The position numbers and the translations under genes are program-made. 64,000 nucleotides of DNA from Microbotryum silenes-acaulis (lineage: Eukaryota > Basidiomycota > Microbotryomycetes > Microbotryales > Microbotryaceae). A model generated the notes under the pieces. The model worked only from the letters and a program-made list of their open reading frames with translations. It searched no databases and was not told where the DNA came from. Within the stretch, counting starts at the first letter, position 1; each line of letters begins with the position of its first letter. Location: the NCBI GenBank assembly GCA_003665825.1, contig QPFY01000003.1, positions 310,001 through 374,000 of the forward strand, in the 5' to 3' direction. Below are positions 34,218 through 45,217 of the stretch, in pieces.

Positions 34218-35935
34218 ATGCTTTCTCGAGAGGTGCTGCTCTTTTCACCTACACGTGAGGGTATTCCTTCCTCGGATGACGCGTTCAGTGCTCAGGATCT
34301 TGTTGCAGGTCAGTCGATCCCTCCTCCCCGCTCGCGTCACGAGACCACAGTCTCGGTGTCAGCTCCAGATCCCCTCAGCCGTACGTACTGACAAAGGCCA
34401 TCTACCCATCTCTCCTCGTCCTCCAAAACAGCCCAAGATGCGCTCGAAGCCGAAGCACGCGACACGATCCCGTTCGCCTTCACCGAGTGCACCTACGAGA
34501 TGGGCTACATCAAGCAACCCTTGTACGCGTGTCTGACCTGCCTCAACCACCGCGCCGTCTGCGCCGCGTGCTCCGTCTCGTGCCACGGTGAACATCATCT
34601 CGTCGAACTCTTCAACCGAAGGCATTTTCGTTGCGATTGTGGCACGGAGGCGATGGGGGCGGGGAGCGTGTGCGAGGTGACGAATCGCAAGGATGCACCG
34701 AGGAATGACGAGAATCGTTACGATAAGAATTTTCTGGGCAAATTCTGCGTTTGTGGAAAGGACTATGACCCCCACACCGAGACGTGAGTGGTCCGTACAA
34801 TGCACAGGGTTCTAATGTCTTGAAATTGACATGTCGATGTTTGCTCACAATACAGCGACTCAATGTACCAATGCCTCCTCTGCGAGGACTGGCTTCACCA
34901 CGCCTGTCTCATCGGATCCCACGTCGACTCGGCCGACTCGCTACTCGCGACCGACGATTTCGACCACGTCGTTTGCGATGCATGCGTCCGTCACGATCAC
35001 AAGGGCGTCAGGACCAAGCTGCTGGATCGCTATGCTGGAATCGAAGGGAGCGGGGTCATGCTGCTCGATTTCAAGACCAAAGCGATCATTGGGAGAGCGG
35101 CTTTCGATGAAGAGAACGAGAACGAGAACGAAGGGCAAGGTCATAATAAACCCGAAGCGAATGAAGAAGGAGACCTGTCGGAAACCAAGCCCCACGCTTC
35201 GAGCGGCGATGCCACGGATCAAGACCGACCAGCCAAGCGAGCTCGACTGGGTGAATCAACGATCAAGCCGGAAGCGTCCTCATCATCTTCTTCAGCGCAA
35301 CATGATATCACAAAGGGAGATACTGTCACAAACCTGCCTACAAAAGCTTGCAAAGCACCCTTACGACCCAGCCCATCAGATGTGTCCCCTCTCAAGCGAC
35401 TCGAGCTCGGCGGTGGCAAGCTGAACGTCTTTTTCGAGGAAGGATGGAGGATGAGGTGGTGTCAATGCCAAGAGGTACGCCTCTTCTCCTCGTCGGAGAT
35501 GAATACCAGTGTGTCCGGAGATCGCATTCATCGAACACTCAGCTGACGTGTATTCGCTAAGTCTAAGCAGTGTTCACCTCTCTTTGCCGACTTTCCATAC
35601 TTTCTGGAAGAAGAAGAATCGTATGAACCACCGGACGATCCTGATGCTCGTGAGTCATTACCATTCGAAAGACTACACAAGCACCATGCTGATATCTTAC
35701 GAATCGTTCACTCGCAGACAAATCGACACATGAACTCGGGATGGCCGCGCTCTCACGCATGCCCCGCGAGCAAGCGATCGAAGGAGCAATTGCATTCCAG
35801 GGTCTTTCGGAGCGGCTCAAAAATTACCTACGGCCTTACTCCGAGTCGGGTGCTACGGTCACAAAGGAGTTGATTGATGAGTTCTTTGCAAAGGAGCGGG
35901 AAGTATTGTCCGAGCAGATGCAGCAGAAGCGGTAG
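34218..35935 (+). CDS. UBR7-like protein: UBR box plus PHD finger (putative E3 ubiquitin ligase)
   Basis: Exon 1 (34218-34380) joins exon 2 across a 51 nt GTACGT...CAG intron, followed by a UBR-type zinc box: YIKQPLYACLTC, CAACSVSCHGEHHLVELF, RRHFRCDCG. Next come NRYDKNFLGKFCVCGKDYDP and, after an intron, the PHD finger SMYQCLLCEDWLHHACLIG, with FDHVVCDAC. The order UBR box then PHD matches human UBR7 and fission-yeast Mlo2. A low-complexity acidic/Lys region (35100-35330, GESTIKPEASSSSS) and a C-terminal helical segment (MPREQAIEGAIAFQGLSERL) follow. The family recognises histone tails or N-degrons and may ubiquitinate H2B, from knowledge of UBR7. The alternative upstream ATG at 34059 would add an Arg/Ala-rich leader. 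The promoter adjoins the hAT right end, 268 bp away. Confidence 0.87.
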
Positions 35936-36883
35936 GGCGGTGATCTTAGGTGGAGGTGGCGACGGGCGACGACAAGTCGGTCATTGCAGTAGGGCGGTGT
36001 AGGAACGGGCCGTTAAGGGATCGCTCTTCTCGGTATGAAATACACGACGCGTTTCACATCATCAAGACTCCGCCGGGAATCAACCCCCGTGCGGCACCGG
36101 CGAGACGGCTCGACTGACCTCCTTTCGGAAGGCGATCCCCCCGAGACTAGAACCCCTGTTCGTATGGTCGGTACCAGACTTTCTTGACTCTGCCTCAACG
36201 TACGCTACTCTACGGCTTCTAAGAAATTTCTCACCCTTCGGTCTGGATAAAGATTCGGTTCTGGTGCATTGCGACAAGGCTCGAGAAGACAAGTCCACGC
36301 TGAAGAGTTGAAGATGATGACGGTCAGTCTGCACGCAGAGCCTAGCGATGCAAAGATTCGCACGAAATATGATGTATGATATGTGGTGTATGGTGTATGA
36401 TATATGATATATGGTATCTGATATGGTGGTCCAGGGAATCTAGCGTTTGTTAGATTTTCAAAATTGACAGTCTTCCGAACCGCTGGCCGAGGGGTTCTGG
36501 GTTCGAAACGGTCGTCCGCACACCGGGCGCAGCAGCCAGAAACATCCTGTGGGGGGCGCGCCGCGCCGCTTCTAGTGCCATGCACGGGGTTATGGGTTCG
36601 TTCAAATGAAAGACAGGGACGTGCACCCTTCTTCTGGATGGCGGCCGAGAAGCTTGACATTATTATTCTGGCCGCGAGAGTCATGCAGCGATCATTATGT
36701 CGGCGATCCTCATCGACATGTCTTGGCCGCGCCCGGCAGTCGCCCCTCGGCGGCGATCCATCCTTCGTTCTCCCACTTCCTCCCTCCATCCCTTTCCTTT
36801 CCTTTCCTTCACCGCGTACTCTTTCTGTATCTCTCCACACAAGGAAGCAAGGGACTCGTCGATCCGATCGCACTCGACTTGCG
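35936..36883. other. Intergenic region upstream of the multicopper oxidase
   Basis: No gene is supported. It includes an AT-rich simple-sequence block at about 36367-36430 made of ATGATATATGG-like units, and a C/T-rich tract (36775-36815) just before the oxidase start that looks like a promoter or leader pyrimidine tract. The minus ORF at 36205-36906 runs antisense through both and is not believed. Confidence 0.6.
36367..36430. repeat. AT-rich simple-sequence repeat (TATGATA/TATGGTG units)
   Basis: Short imperfect tandem units of the form GTATGATAT/GTGTATGGT recur for about 60 bp. No coding or structural role is visible. Confidence 0.7.
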
Positions 36884-39800
36884 ATGAAGTTCTCGTACTC
36901 GATCATTGCTTGCGCCCTTCTCGCTTCCGGATGGGCCGACCTCGCACGGACTCACGGCGTCGACGCCGGCGGTGGTAGCATCGGGTGAGTTCTCTCGCTC
37001 GGCTCGGAACTCTGCGCCACTGACAATGGAGCTCCTAAGCGCGTCTCTTGAGACCAAGCCCCGAGCCCCGAACGCGTCATGATTGCTCACTCCTACTTCT
37101 CACACTCTTTTTATCTTTCAACAGGGTTTCTCTCCCACCGACGACCCCCTCCGATCCCAGCTGCACCGGTTCAAACGAATGGTTCTCTCCCTACCGGTCG
37201 ACGTTTGAAGCGCACGAGCGAGGCGAGAACCTTGATCAACTTAAACAGCCCGGCTCGATCGACGACTCAGAGTACCTGCTCAACCCCGATTTCAGCATCA
37301 ACAATTGTCAAACAACACGGTACTACTACTTGGACATTCACGAGACGCGTGCGGCACCGGATGGGTTCGAGAGGGAGATGTTCTTGTTCAATGGCCGGAT
37401 CAATGGACCCCTGATCGAGGCGAACCAAGGTCCGCCTTTTTCGTCGCTCTAGTGACCTTCTGTCATTAATCATGCAGATTGCTGACTCTTCATCACAACC
37501 TAATCGTCTTCCAGGTGACACCATCGTCGTTTACGTCCACAACTACCTCAACGTCGGCACGACGGTACACTGGCATGGCCTCGCGCAGAACGGGACCGGT
37601 TGGGCCGACGGTCCGCTCGGTAAGTCTCTTCGACCAGACCTCTTTGCCTCTTCCGAGAATCTACTTTTTCTTAAGCACTCCCTTCCGCCTCACCACAGGT
37701 GTCACTCAGTGCCCCATCCCACCCGGAACGACATTCATCTACAAGTACACGCTCAGCCGACCTGACCAGTGCGGAACATATTGTACGTTGCAACAGTTCG
37801 GCGTGTAGATCCCTTCGTAATGTAGGACTCATTCGGTGTGCATCTTCACGTACCAACGTACAGGGTACCATGCCCATCGATTGGGTCACTACGGTGATGG
37901 ACTCGTTGCTCCTTTGGTCATCCACTGCCCCGATGACCCACTCAAACGAGGTGACCTGTACGACATCGACCAAGTCGTCGTCGTCCGTGACCACTACCAC
38001 CCCTTATCGACGCGGATCATCAACGCCCTCCTCGTCAACGGTAGCTTCCAAGGATCCCCCGTGACACCTTCTCCGAACGCGGGTCTCATCAACGGTCGTG
38101 GTCGCTACAACTGTTCTTTCGCCCCCGAGGGCTCGGTCTGCACCGACGATGCCCCCCTCACCGAGTTCGAATTCCCCAAAGGTTCTCGCGTTCGTCTGCG
38201 CCTCATCAACCCTTCGGCCCATGCCCAGTTCTTGGTCTCTGTCGACGAGCATCCTCTCAACGTCGTTGAAGCCGATGACACGCCCGTGTGGCAGACGACG
38301 GTCCATCGTGTTCCCATCAACATAGGTCAACGCTATTCGGTCATTCTTAATACTACCGATAACAACGAGGGTGATTCGTTCTGGATGCGAGCCGACATCA
38401 ACACGTAAGTATCGCCTGTGATCCATCGGGGTCACATTCGTTCCTTCGAAACTGATCAATCATAAATCGGAACGGTTCTCGCAGGGAATGCTTTAGCGCC
38501 AACTTCACCGACCTAAACCCCGAAGTCAAGGCGATCATTCGGATCGGGTCAGCGTCATCGTCAGCATCATCGGAAAACGGGTCGAACCCTCCATCGCAAG
38601 GAGCTTCCAACGGCTCGAGCGATTCTTCAGGTGACCAATCTGGTAGTGGTAACCCGTCCGATCTTCAACAGTCTTCGAACAACAATGGTACGGGCGGTGA
38701 TGGCACCTCGAATGGTGGTGGCGAGGGATCAACTGACAACTCTTGGAACTCGACCGGTGACGGATCCGACCGATTCCACGGCGGTGATACAGGTACCTCA
38801 GGAGATGGACCTGACGGCTCTGATCAATCTGACAACTCTGGTGACGGCGACACTTCTGGTGATGGCGCAGATGACTGGGGCAATCAGGACGGTTCGGACG
38901 GTTCGGACGACTCGGGTGATCAGCAGGGGCCACAGGGAGCTTCTCGCTGGAAGAGGGCGGCGGGCCTACGCAAAAGGGACGGCAACAACAACAACTCTGG
39001 ATCCAACACTAACACGAATCAAAACCTTCCCACGTCTACCGATTGGTCCGACGCCGTCAACGGAAGCTGCCATGACCTTGCCGAGAGTGAGTGCCACCAG
39101 GCCCCGTGCATCCCTTTTCGGTGATGAACCCTTTTGACTAATCACATCCCTTCCACTTCAATGATCAGGCACCCTCGTTCCTCGTGTGCCTTTCAACCCA
39201 CCTGGGGCCAGCATCAGCCACGAGTTCAAAGCGACGATCCTCACCACCCCATCCGGCGCCGGCGGTTTCGCCGGCAACAACGTCAGTTTCGAGTCCTTCG
39301 TCGACGACCCCTTTTTGTTCCGCGTCAACCGAGGCGACGACATCCCCGCCGGACTTTCGGCCTCGATCGTTCTCGACGACAAGTCTCTCGCTCACGACAT
39401 CGTCATCAACAATGCCAACCCCATCGATCATCCTTTCCATTTGCATGGCGTGCAGATGCATCTCATCGCGAGGGGAGCGGGCTCTGTCAGTGCAGACAAC
39501 ATCTCGTCCGTCGCGCTCAATCTCAACAACCCGATTCGAAGGGACACGATCTCGGTCACTGGCAATACGTTTGCAATCGTTCGCATTATCGCTGATAATC
39601 CTGGAGTCTGGGCTTTCCACTGTCACATTGTCTACGTAAGTCTCTTGTGCACATCGGGGATCTCTTCATGGACCGAGCTGACGGTGTCGTCTTTGTCCCG
39701 AACAGCACCAAGTCATCGGTCTGATGGGTGTGGTCGTGATCCGCCCCGACTTGATTCGCAAGATGGAGATCCCCCAACACGCCCGAGACGTGAGTATGCC

Positions 39801-40014
39801 TGACCAATCGAATGGATGCCCGCTCATTCGATCGCTGACCCCTCGCTGTGTCCATCCCTCACAGCTCTGCACACGCGGCAGCAGCCTGAATGTCGCCCAG
39901 GGCCAAGACCCGCAAGCCAACATCGAGCCCGGTCGTCGCATTCGTCGCAGTATCAACCCTCTACTCCCATCAAAAAACTTCATCAGAAAACGCCTTTTAC
40001 TCAACCAGGACTGA
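36884..40014 (+). CDS. Secreted multicopper oxidase (laccase/ferroxidase-like) with a long Gly/Ser/Asp linker
   Basis: A signal peptide (MKFSYSIIACALLASGWAD) is followed by three cupredoxin domains over about eight exons. Copper-binding motifs are present: TVHWHGLAQNGTGWADGPL, GTYWYHAHRLGHYGDGL, HPFHLHGVQMH and WAFHCHIVYHQVIGL. The Cys-His pair of HCH, with Leu ten residues after the Cys, fits a type 1 site with a non-Met axial position. An intron splits HCHIVY from HQVIGL. Between domains 2 and 3 lies an insertion of about 170 residues rich in Gly, Ser, Asp and Asn (38540-39060), ending in dibasic sites (RWKRAAGLRKRDG). No transmembrane or GPI signal is seen at the C terminus, which argues against a Fet3-type membrane ferroxidase. 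Likely substrates (phenols, metals) cannot be decided from sequence. Confidence 0.88.
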
Positions 40015-40560
40015 TAACGATTCTCCTGAACGCACTTGGTCGATCTTGCGCAGCCACGTTCTTGAGCCTTCCCCACCAGAGGAAATATGTCAATGCCTTG
40101 ATTGTGTTGGTTCCTTGCTTCTGCATTTGCCTTCATCTTTCAGTTTTTCACTCTCTCATTTTCCCCTCCTGTACGACTTGGTCGGTTTTTTAACCCCTCG
40201 CAACCCCTCGCAGCGCATCTGATGATTCACTACTCGTCTTTTCCTTCGCCCTGTTTTCTAGACAATTTCTTGGAGTTTTGTAGGAGCTCGTCGTCATCGT
40301 CGTCGTCGTCGTTGTTGTCGTCGTCGTTGTCGGCCGTCGGCGTTTTTCTCGCATAGTTCTTTTAATTGCCCCTGGACACTGTGTTTCTCTTGTTCCTGCT
40401 CATTTCTTGTTTCTGCCCATACCTCTGGCGTGCACTGTCCCCCTGCCGAAATACTCCGAGAGAAGAGAGTACGTATCACACGAAGTGGACGATCGTGGCG
40501 ATGCGGTCTCAGCCTCTCCCCAACGACATGCAATAAAATCAAACACTCCCATCATTCGTT
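40015..40560. other. Intergenic region between convergent oxidase and methyltransferase genes
   Basis: It holds the 3' ends of the two convergent genes. A TCG/TTG trinucleotide repeat runs at about 40289-40333. No gene is seen. Confidence 0.65.
40289..40333. repeat. (GTC)n/(GTT)n trinucleotide microsatellite
   Basis: An imperfect run of TCG and TTG triplets (CGTCATCGTCGTCGTCGTCG and onward) lies in the 3' flank of the oxidase gene. It is not within a recognised coding region. Confidence 0.85.
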
Positions 40561-41818
40561 CTATTCCACCTGATAATCACTCTTCCACACCCTCAACCTC
40601 GTCCGATCCAGAACGATCTCCCATCCATCCCCTTCGTCCGTTCCAGCCGCATTCGGTCTCCCCTCCGCCTCTCTCCACGTCCGAGGATCCCATCGCGTCC
40701 AGCCCCAATTTGCTTTAATCTTTCGATGAATTAACAACGTATGCATTTAGTTAATCTCTGTTCGGTTGGAAGACGAACTCGAGTTGCCCGCCCTCTTACC
40801 TCTGGTTTCTTATGCGGTGCCATAACGACGAGCCATTTACACCTCTTTGATAATTCGGTCAACAAAGCCCAAAGTTCGCTCGTCGATTCGACCAGATGTA
40901 ACGCGAATGAGATGATAACCAAATCATACCTTCCTTCTTCTTCCCCTACCTCCTCTGTTAGACTTATATCCGTTCGTGAAGTTCCATCGTCCAAAGGAAG
41001 ATTTTCCGCTCGAGTTGAAGCCAAAGTAGGCAATTTCCCCTCTGCTACATCGGCAAACGATAATTCCAAACATGGCAAACCGGTTCGTATCCGATATCCC
41101 GGGGCGGTGAAAGGATCCGAAGCGATGATGTTGAGTGTTGGCATGGGGAGGGAAGAAAGGGGGGATTGTTTGGTCGGTCGAGAGATGACGGGTCGGCGAG
41201 TTGGGGGGAGGAAAGGGGGTCGACTTATGGAGGTTGGTATTGAAGTGGTGGGCGTGGGCGTAGATGATGTGGTCAATGATTGCGTCGCTGATGCTGAGGA
41301 CGTTGACCATCGAGATGATCTCCAAGCCAGCAACGCCTGTCATGAGAATCGTCAGCAGAGGATTGGTCTACAAGAGTGCATACACTCAACTCACCTCAGT
41401 CGCTTCCCCACTCCCTGCGGCGAGATCGACGATGTCCAAGCTGGAAGGCCGTTCGTGCTCCATGTAACGATCCATGAACTCGTTCAGGACCTAAACAAAG
41501 TGATCTTGGGAGTTCAGTTGTGGAAACGCATGAGCTCTGTGGCCGCTGTAAGCTCGAACGGACCTTCTTGAGTCCGAGGAAATGGAGATTGCGATCTGTA
41601 TGTAGGCTGGTATGTCAGCTTCTGCAGCTACAGAAAAGATTTTCGGAGAGCTTACATGACTCTGAGACCTTGTTGTAGTACCCTTCGACACCATGGCTGG
41701 TGGGGAAGACCGTGAGATAGGAGACTCGGGTCAGCTCAAAGAGTGGTGGGGTAGAAAGACGTGTCGACTTGCGTATCGTAGTTGGTGCGCATCGAGTGGC
41801 TGAGATTGCCACTCATTT
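40561..41818 (-). CDS. SAM-dependent methyltransferase-like protein
   Basis: Minus-strand exons encode LFELTRVSYLTVFPTSHGVEG, then NEFMDRYMEHERPSSLDIVDLAAGSGEATE, where DLAAGSGEAT is the glycine-rich AdoMet-binding loop, then IIASDPFTAPGYRIRTGLPC, then YDLVIISFALHLVESTSELW and CKWLVVMAPHKKPE. After an intron (GTAAGA...AAAG near 40825-40733) comes WGWTRWDPRTW and the C terminus RLRVWKSDYQVE. The loop, the acidic DP after beta-3 and the post-motif IISFALHL fit a class I methyltransferase fold; substrate unknown. The N terminus is unclear: ATG at 41818 gives MSGNLSHSMRTNYDTQVD in one frame, while the conserved LFELTRVSYLT lies in another about 40 bases on, with no normal-sized intron between. 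That may be an assembly error, a very short intron or a true frameshift. Confidence 0.7.
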
Positions 41819-42084
41819 TTCCGGGCTAATGTGGAGGTGCGAGGTAGGATTTGTGCGTCGACTTCTCTCGATCGAGTTGGGAGCTTCGCAACCAGCTCTG
41901 AAGCGCACTGCTCTGTGGCTCTCCGCCGCTCTCTTCCGCCCCTCCCTCACGTGATCTTACAAATTCCAACGCGCTCCCTGGACACCGTCTTCACAACACC
42001 TTGTCCTTCTCCTACTTTTCTCAGTCGACAATCTCACCTCAAGCTATATCCAGCCACACCGCATCTCAATCCCCTTGGCCCAAG

Positions 42085-43315
42085 ATGCCCCACAAGCGAG
42101 CGAAGCGCGCGATCCGGGACCAGAACACCGTCGCAGCGTCAGTCCGACCTCCAAAAGCAAAGTAGACCTCACACACACACACACCGTACTGAACCTCCTC
42201 AAAACTTTGATTCAAAAGAGGATATGACAACCCCCCCAAAACGGGCGACTCGATCCCTCACCCTAATCATGTTCAAAACTCGCTCCCACGAGTCGCGACG
42301 CCAGGTCAAGGCATCGGTGTATTGGCTCCAAGCGCTTCAACTTCGTCGTCTTCGATGAACAAGAACAAGAAGCGCAAGACGTTGATCGAGAACAAGAGGG
42401 ATTCGTTTGGAGGTCGAAAGGATATGGGCGGCATGTCCAAGAATGCTTATCGGTTCGTTCTCCGAATCCGAATCCGCTTGATTCGTGAGCAAGATGACTC
42501 GGGGGTCCGTTCTGCGTTGACTCGTGCCATATTCGTATCGAACAGCGTATTGAATGCTGTGGCTCTCAGAGAAGAGTACAACACCAACAAGAAACGACAA
42601 CGCCAAGAAGAACAGGACAAATTGAACCCGAACCAAAAGGTACGCCCAAAAAACCTTCTGAGTTCTCGTCTCCGAGGTCAACGATTAGACGGCTGAACTT
42701 CTCGTTTCTCCTCACCTGATTCGCCATCAACAGAAGGAAAAGTTGACTGCGATGCCGTACGAATCACTCCGCGACTTTAGCCATCGGGTCGAAATGTCGA
42801 TGCGTTCCTCCATCGACACCGCTATCCGAGGAGCCAAGTCAACAACTCAAAAGAAGAAGGAACGGTCCAAGACCAAAGGCAAAGGACGAGCGATCGACGA
42901 CGAAGAGGCCGAGATTCAAGAAATGGAGGAGGAGAATCAGAAACGGAATAGAGAGGCGAGAGGGGAAGACCCTGAAACGGCCATTGGGGGAGCTTCTACG
43001 GCGACTCCAGCCAAAAAGGCCAAGAAGGATACCCAAGAGGTGTTCGATCCGTTCGCCAAACGACAAGCACCGGCACGAGCAACCGAGTTCAAAGTCGCTT
43101 CGCAGACCCGAAGGATCGGCGACGTCGTAGATGCGCCACCTACCTTGAAAAAAGGCAAGCGAGGACAGACGAACGTGACGCGGATGAACGAACCCTTGCC
43201 AGCGAGCAGGATGCCCGTCAGCGGTGCGTTGAAGGCGTTGATGGAGGCCGAAAGAGAGAAGGCAATCCAAGGGTACCGGGAGTTGAAGGAGAGGCGAGAG
43301 AAGGAGCAGGAGTAG
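42085..43315 (+). CDS. Lys/Arg-rich nuclear protein, probably CCDC137-like
   Basis: Exon 1 starts MPHKRAKRAIRDQNT and joins a second exon (GYDNPPKTGDSIPHPNHV) across an intron containing a (CA)n run. Further exons give KKRKTLIENKRDSFGGRK, then MSKNAYRVLNAVALREEY across an intron, then KEKLTAMPYESLRDFSHRVE, a Lys-rich coiled region, and the C terminus ALKALMEAEREKAIQGYREL. The pattern of an N-terminal KRAK patch, an MPKxMxRVLNAxxxREEY-like motif, and a YESLxDFxxRVE motif resembles the CCDC137 family of nucleolar proteins. That assignment rests on memory of the family's motifs and is tentative. Introns are 60-110 nt. Confidence 0.55.
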
Positions 43316-43502
43316 AGTGACCCGTAGTGGTTTGCAATGCATGTGCGGACAACATCAGTGATCATCGCGTTCTCAACAACGCACTCGCCGGGACAACGAG
43401 ATGGAGAGAAGAGATTCACAATTTGCTTCGATACAAGTCACGATGAAAATCATACACACAAGCGATGACATCAAGAGGCCCTAAAAGAGAACAGGATCCC
43501 TT

Positions 43503-45217
43503 TTACGGGCTGGGCGACATGCCACGAGGACCATCGTTCTGCACCACGGCACCGGGGAACTGGGAAGCGCCCGAGTACTGGCCGAAGGGAACACCGGCGC
43601 CGTTGCCGCCCTTGACGTTGATGCCGTTGCACTCCCCGAAACCCTTGGCGAGCGTCGGGATTAAGGTCGATGTGAGCAAGCTCAAGACAGTCTGGGCGAC
43701 CGGGCCTTGGAAGACGTTGGACAAGAATGACGGGGCCTCGGCTTGGATGTTCATCGACAGGAAGCAACCGAGCTTGGCGGGATCGGTAAATGCACTCGAA
43801 TCATACAGGCCGTGGGAGAGATCGCCGACCTCGACGCCAGCGAACGAATTGACCTTGCCCGTGTTACCGCCGATAGCGCAAGTGGTGGGGTAGGCAAGGC
43901 ACTGCTGCGCGACACCGGTCAAAATGTCGGGCAAGGTCCAGGGGTCTTGGAGGCCACCTGAGAAGCGCCGAGGAAGGAGGAAATGTCAGTCACTGACAAG
44001 AGGATATCATAGACCCGTCGAATCACCACTCACGCTTGTAGAAGTTGTCGGGGATTCGCTCGTTACCGTACTTGTAGACCAAGTTGCCCGACGCATCGCG
44101 CGAGTACGAGAACCATTGCATGAGCGCCTCGGGGGTGAGCAAGCCCTCGGGGTGTTCCGAAGATCGGTTGGCCATCAGAGCAAAGACGAAGTGGTGCGCC
44201 GCGGGGGTGAAAGCAACACCGGCGAATGCGGGAGAGAAGTAGTTGGGGTTGGTGTTGATCGAGTAGAGCTTGCGGCGATGTTGGTGCAACGCGAGCGAGT
44301 CCATCGTGATCGAGCAGTCCTTGTTGACCTCGCACGAGGTATCGAGGAGCTCTTGGAAGAATTTGGGGTAACTGGCGCAGTTGGAGTTCATAGTGGGGGC
44401 GAGGAAGTCACCGCGGGTGATCGAAGCGTCACCTTCGGACTTGAGATGACCATAACCGCAGATACCGGACTCCTTGCCGAGTGCGGTGCCGAGGGGCAGA
44501 CCGAGGAGGTCGCCCACAGGTGCAAGGGCGGCCGTCTTGGGACTGAAACCTCCGATACTCCATTTTTGGGTAATTGGGTCACCGTCGAAGAAGGTCGTTG
44601 TCTGCTGAAGCACCTGGGTGGCGGTTTGGTCGAGACCGAACGCTTCCCAAAGACCTGTCTCGACGGCGGCGTAGGTGGCGATACCGTCGCGCGGAAGGTA
44701 CCCGTGGTTGGCGGCGGCGTTCAAACCGGCGCAGGGGCCTCGACGATCATTGGGTCCAGGTGCGATGAAGGCATGGTCGCCGGTGGTGCTGACGCGTTGT
44801 GCGTCGGCGTTGAAGCCAATTGGGAGGACTCGAGGGATACCGCCGATCTGAGGACGCATCAATACAAGCAGCGAGATGTGTCAGTCGCAATTGGAAGCCT
44901 CAGGCCATGATAAAATAGGTCGAGCGTGCTGTTGTGGTCCTTCGCACAACGTCCAGGCCGAAACAGTGCGCTGGCCAAGGCAGTGGCGCAGTGGCGCGCG
45001 CATGGCCCCTAAGCGCCGCGTAGGCACAGGACGCGCCGCCCAGACCATGTGAATGTGGCACCTCGCCTTGGTCATGAGCACTTACCTTGGGGAAGGGAAC
45101 AGTCGGGATTGCTTGACGACGCGAATTCCGCTCGGCGAGGTACTCTGCGATGTGCGGATATGCGTCGGCGAGAGTCGTAACCGCCGACAGTGTCGCTACG
45201 GCGAAGGTAATCTTCAT
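43503..45217 (-). CDS. Secreted heme-thiolate peroxidase/peroxygenase (chloroperoxidase/UPO family)
   Basis: Start at 45217 with a signal peptide MKITFAVATLSAVTTLADA; stop TAA at 43505-43503. The heme-ligand region reads RRGPCAGLNAAANHGYLPR near 44733, matching the family RxPCPxLNxLANHG-type motif except that the second Pro of PCP is Ala. The Mg-binding/distal motif SEGDASITRGDF follows at about 44430, then HRRKLYSINTNPNYFSPAFA. The C-terminal exons include FLSMNIQAEAPSFLSNVFQG and a Gly-rich end. Enzymes of this family (PF01328-type) use peroxide to oxygenate C-H bonds or to halogenate. Length and the EGD motif fit the peroxygenase group. I cannot place the catalytic acid-base Glu with confidence. 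A long first intron (about 45087-44851) separates the signal peptide exon from the heme domain. Confidence 0.85.

Noticed and set aside
36470..36560. Possible tRNA (GGGTTCGAAAC resembles a T-loop)
   Set aside because: The flanking bases do not form the T stem, and no matching acceptor, D or anticodon arms could be drawn.
36205..36906. 233-codon minus-strand ORF upstream of the multicopper oxidase
   Set aside because: It runs through a simple-sequence repeat and a pyrimidine tract, with low-complexity product and no domain.
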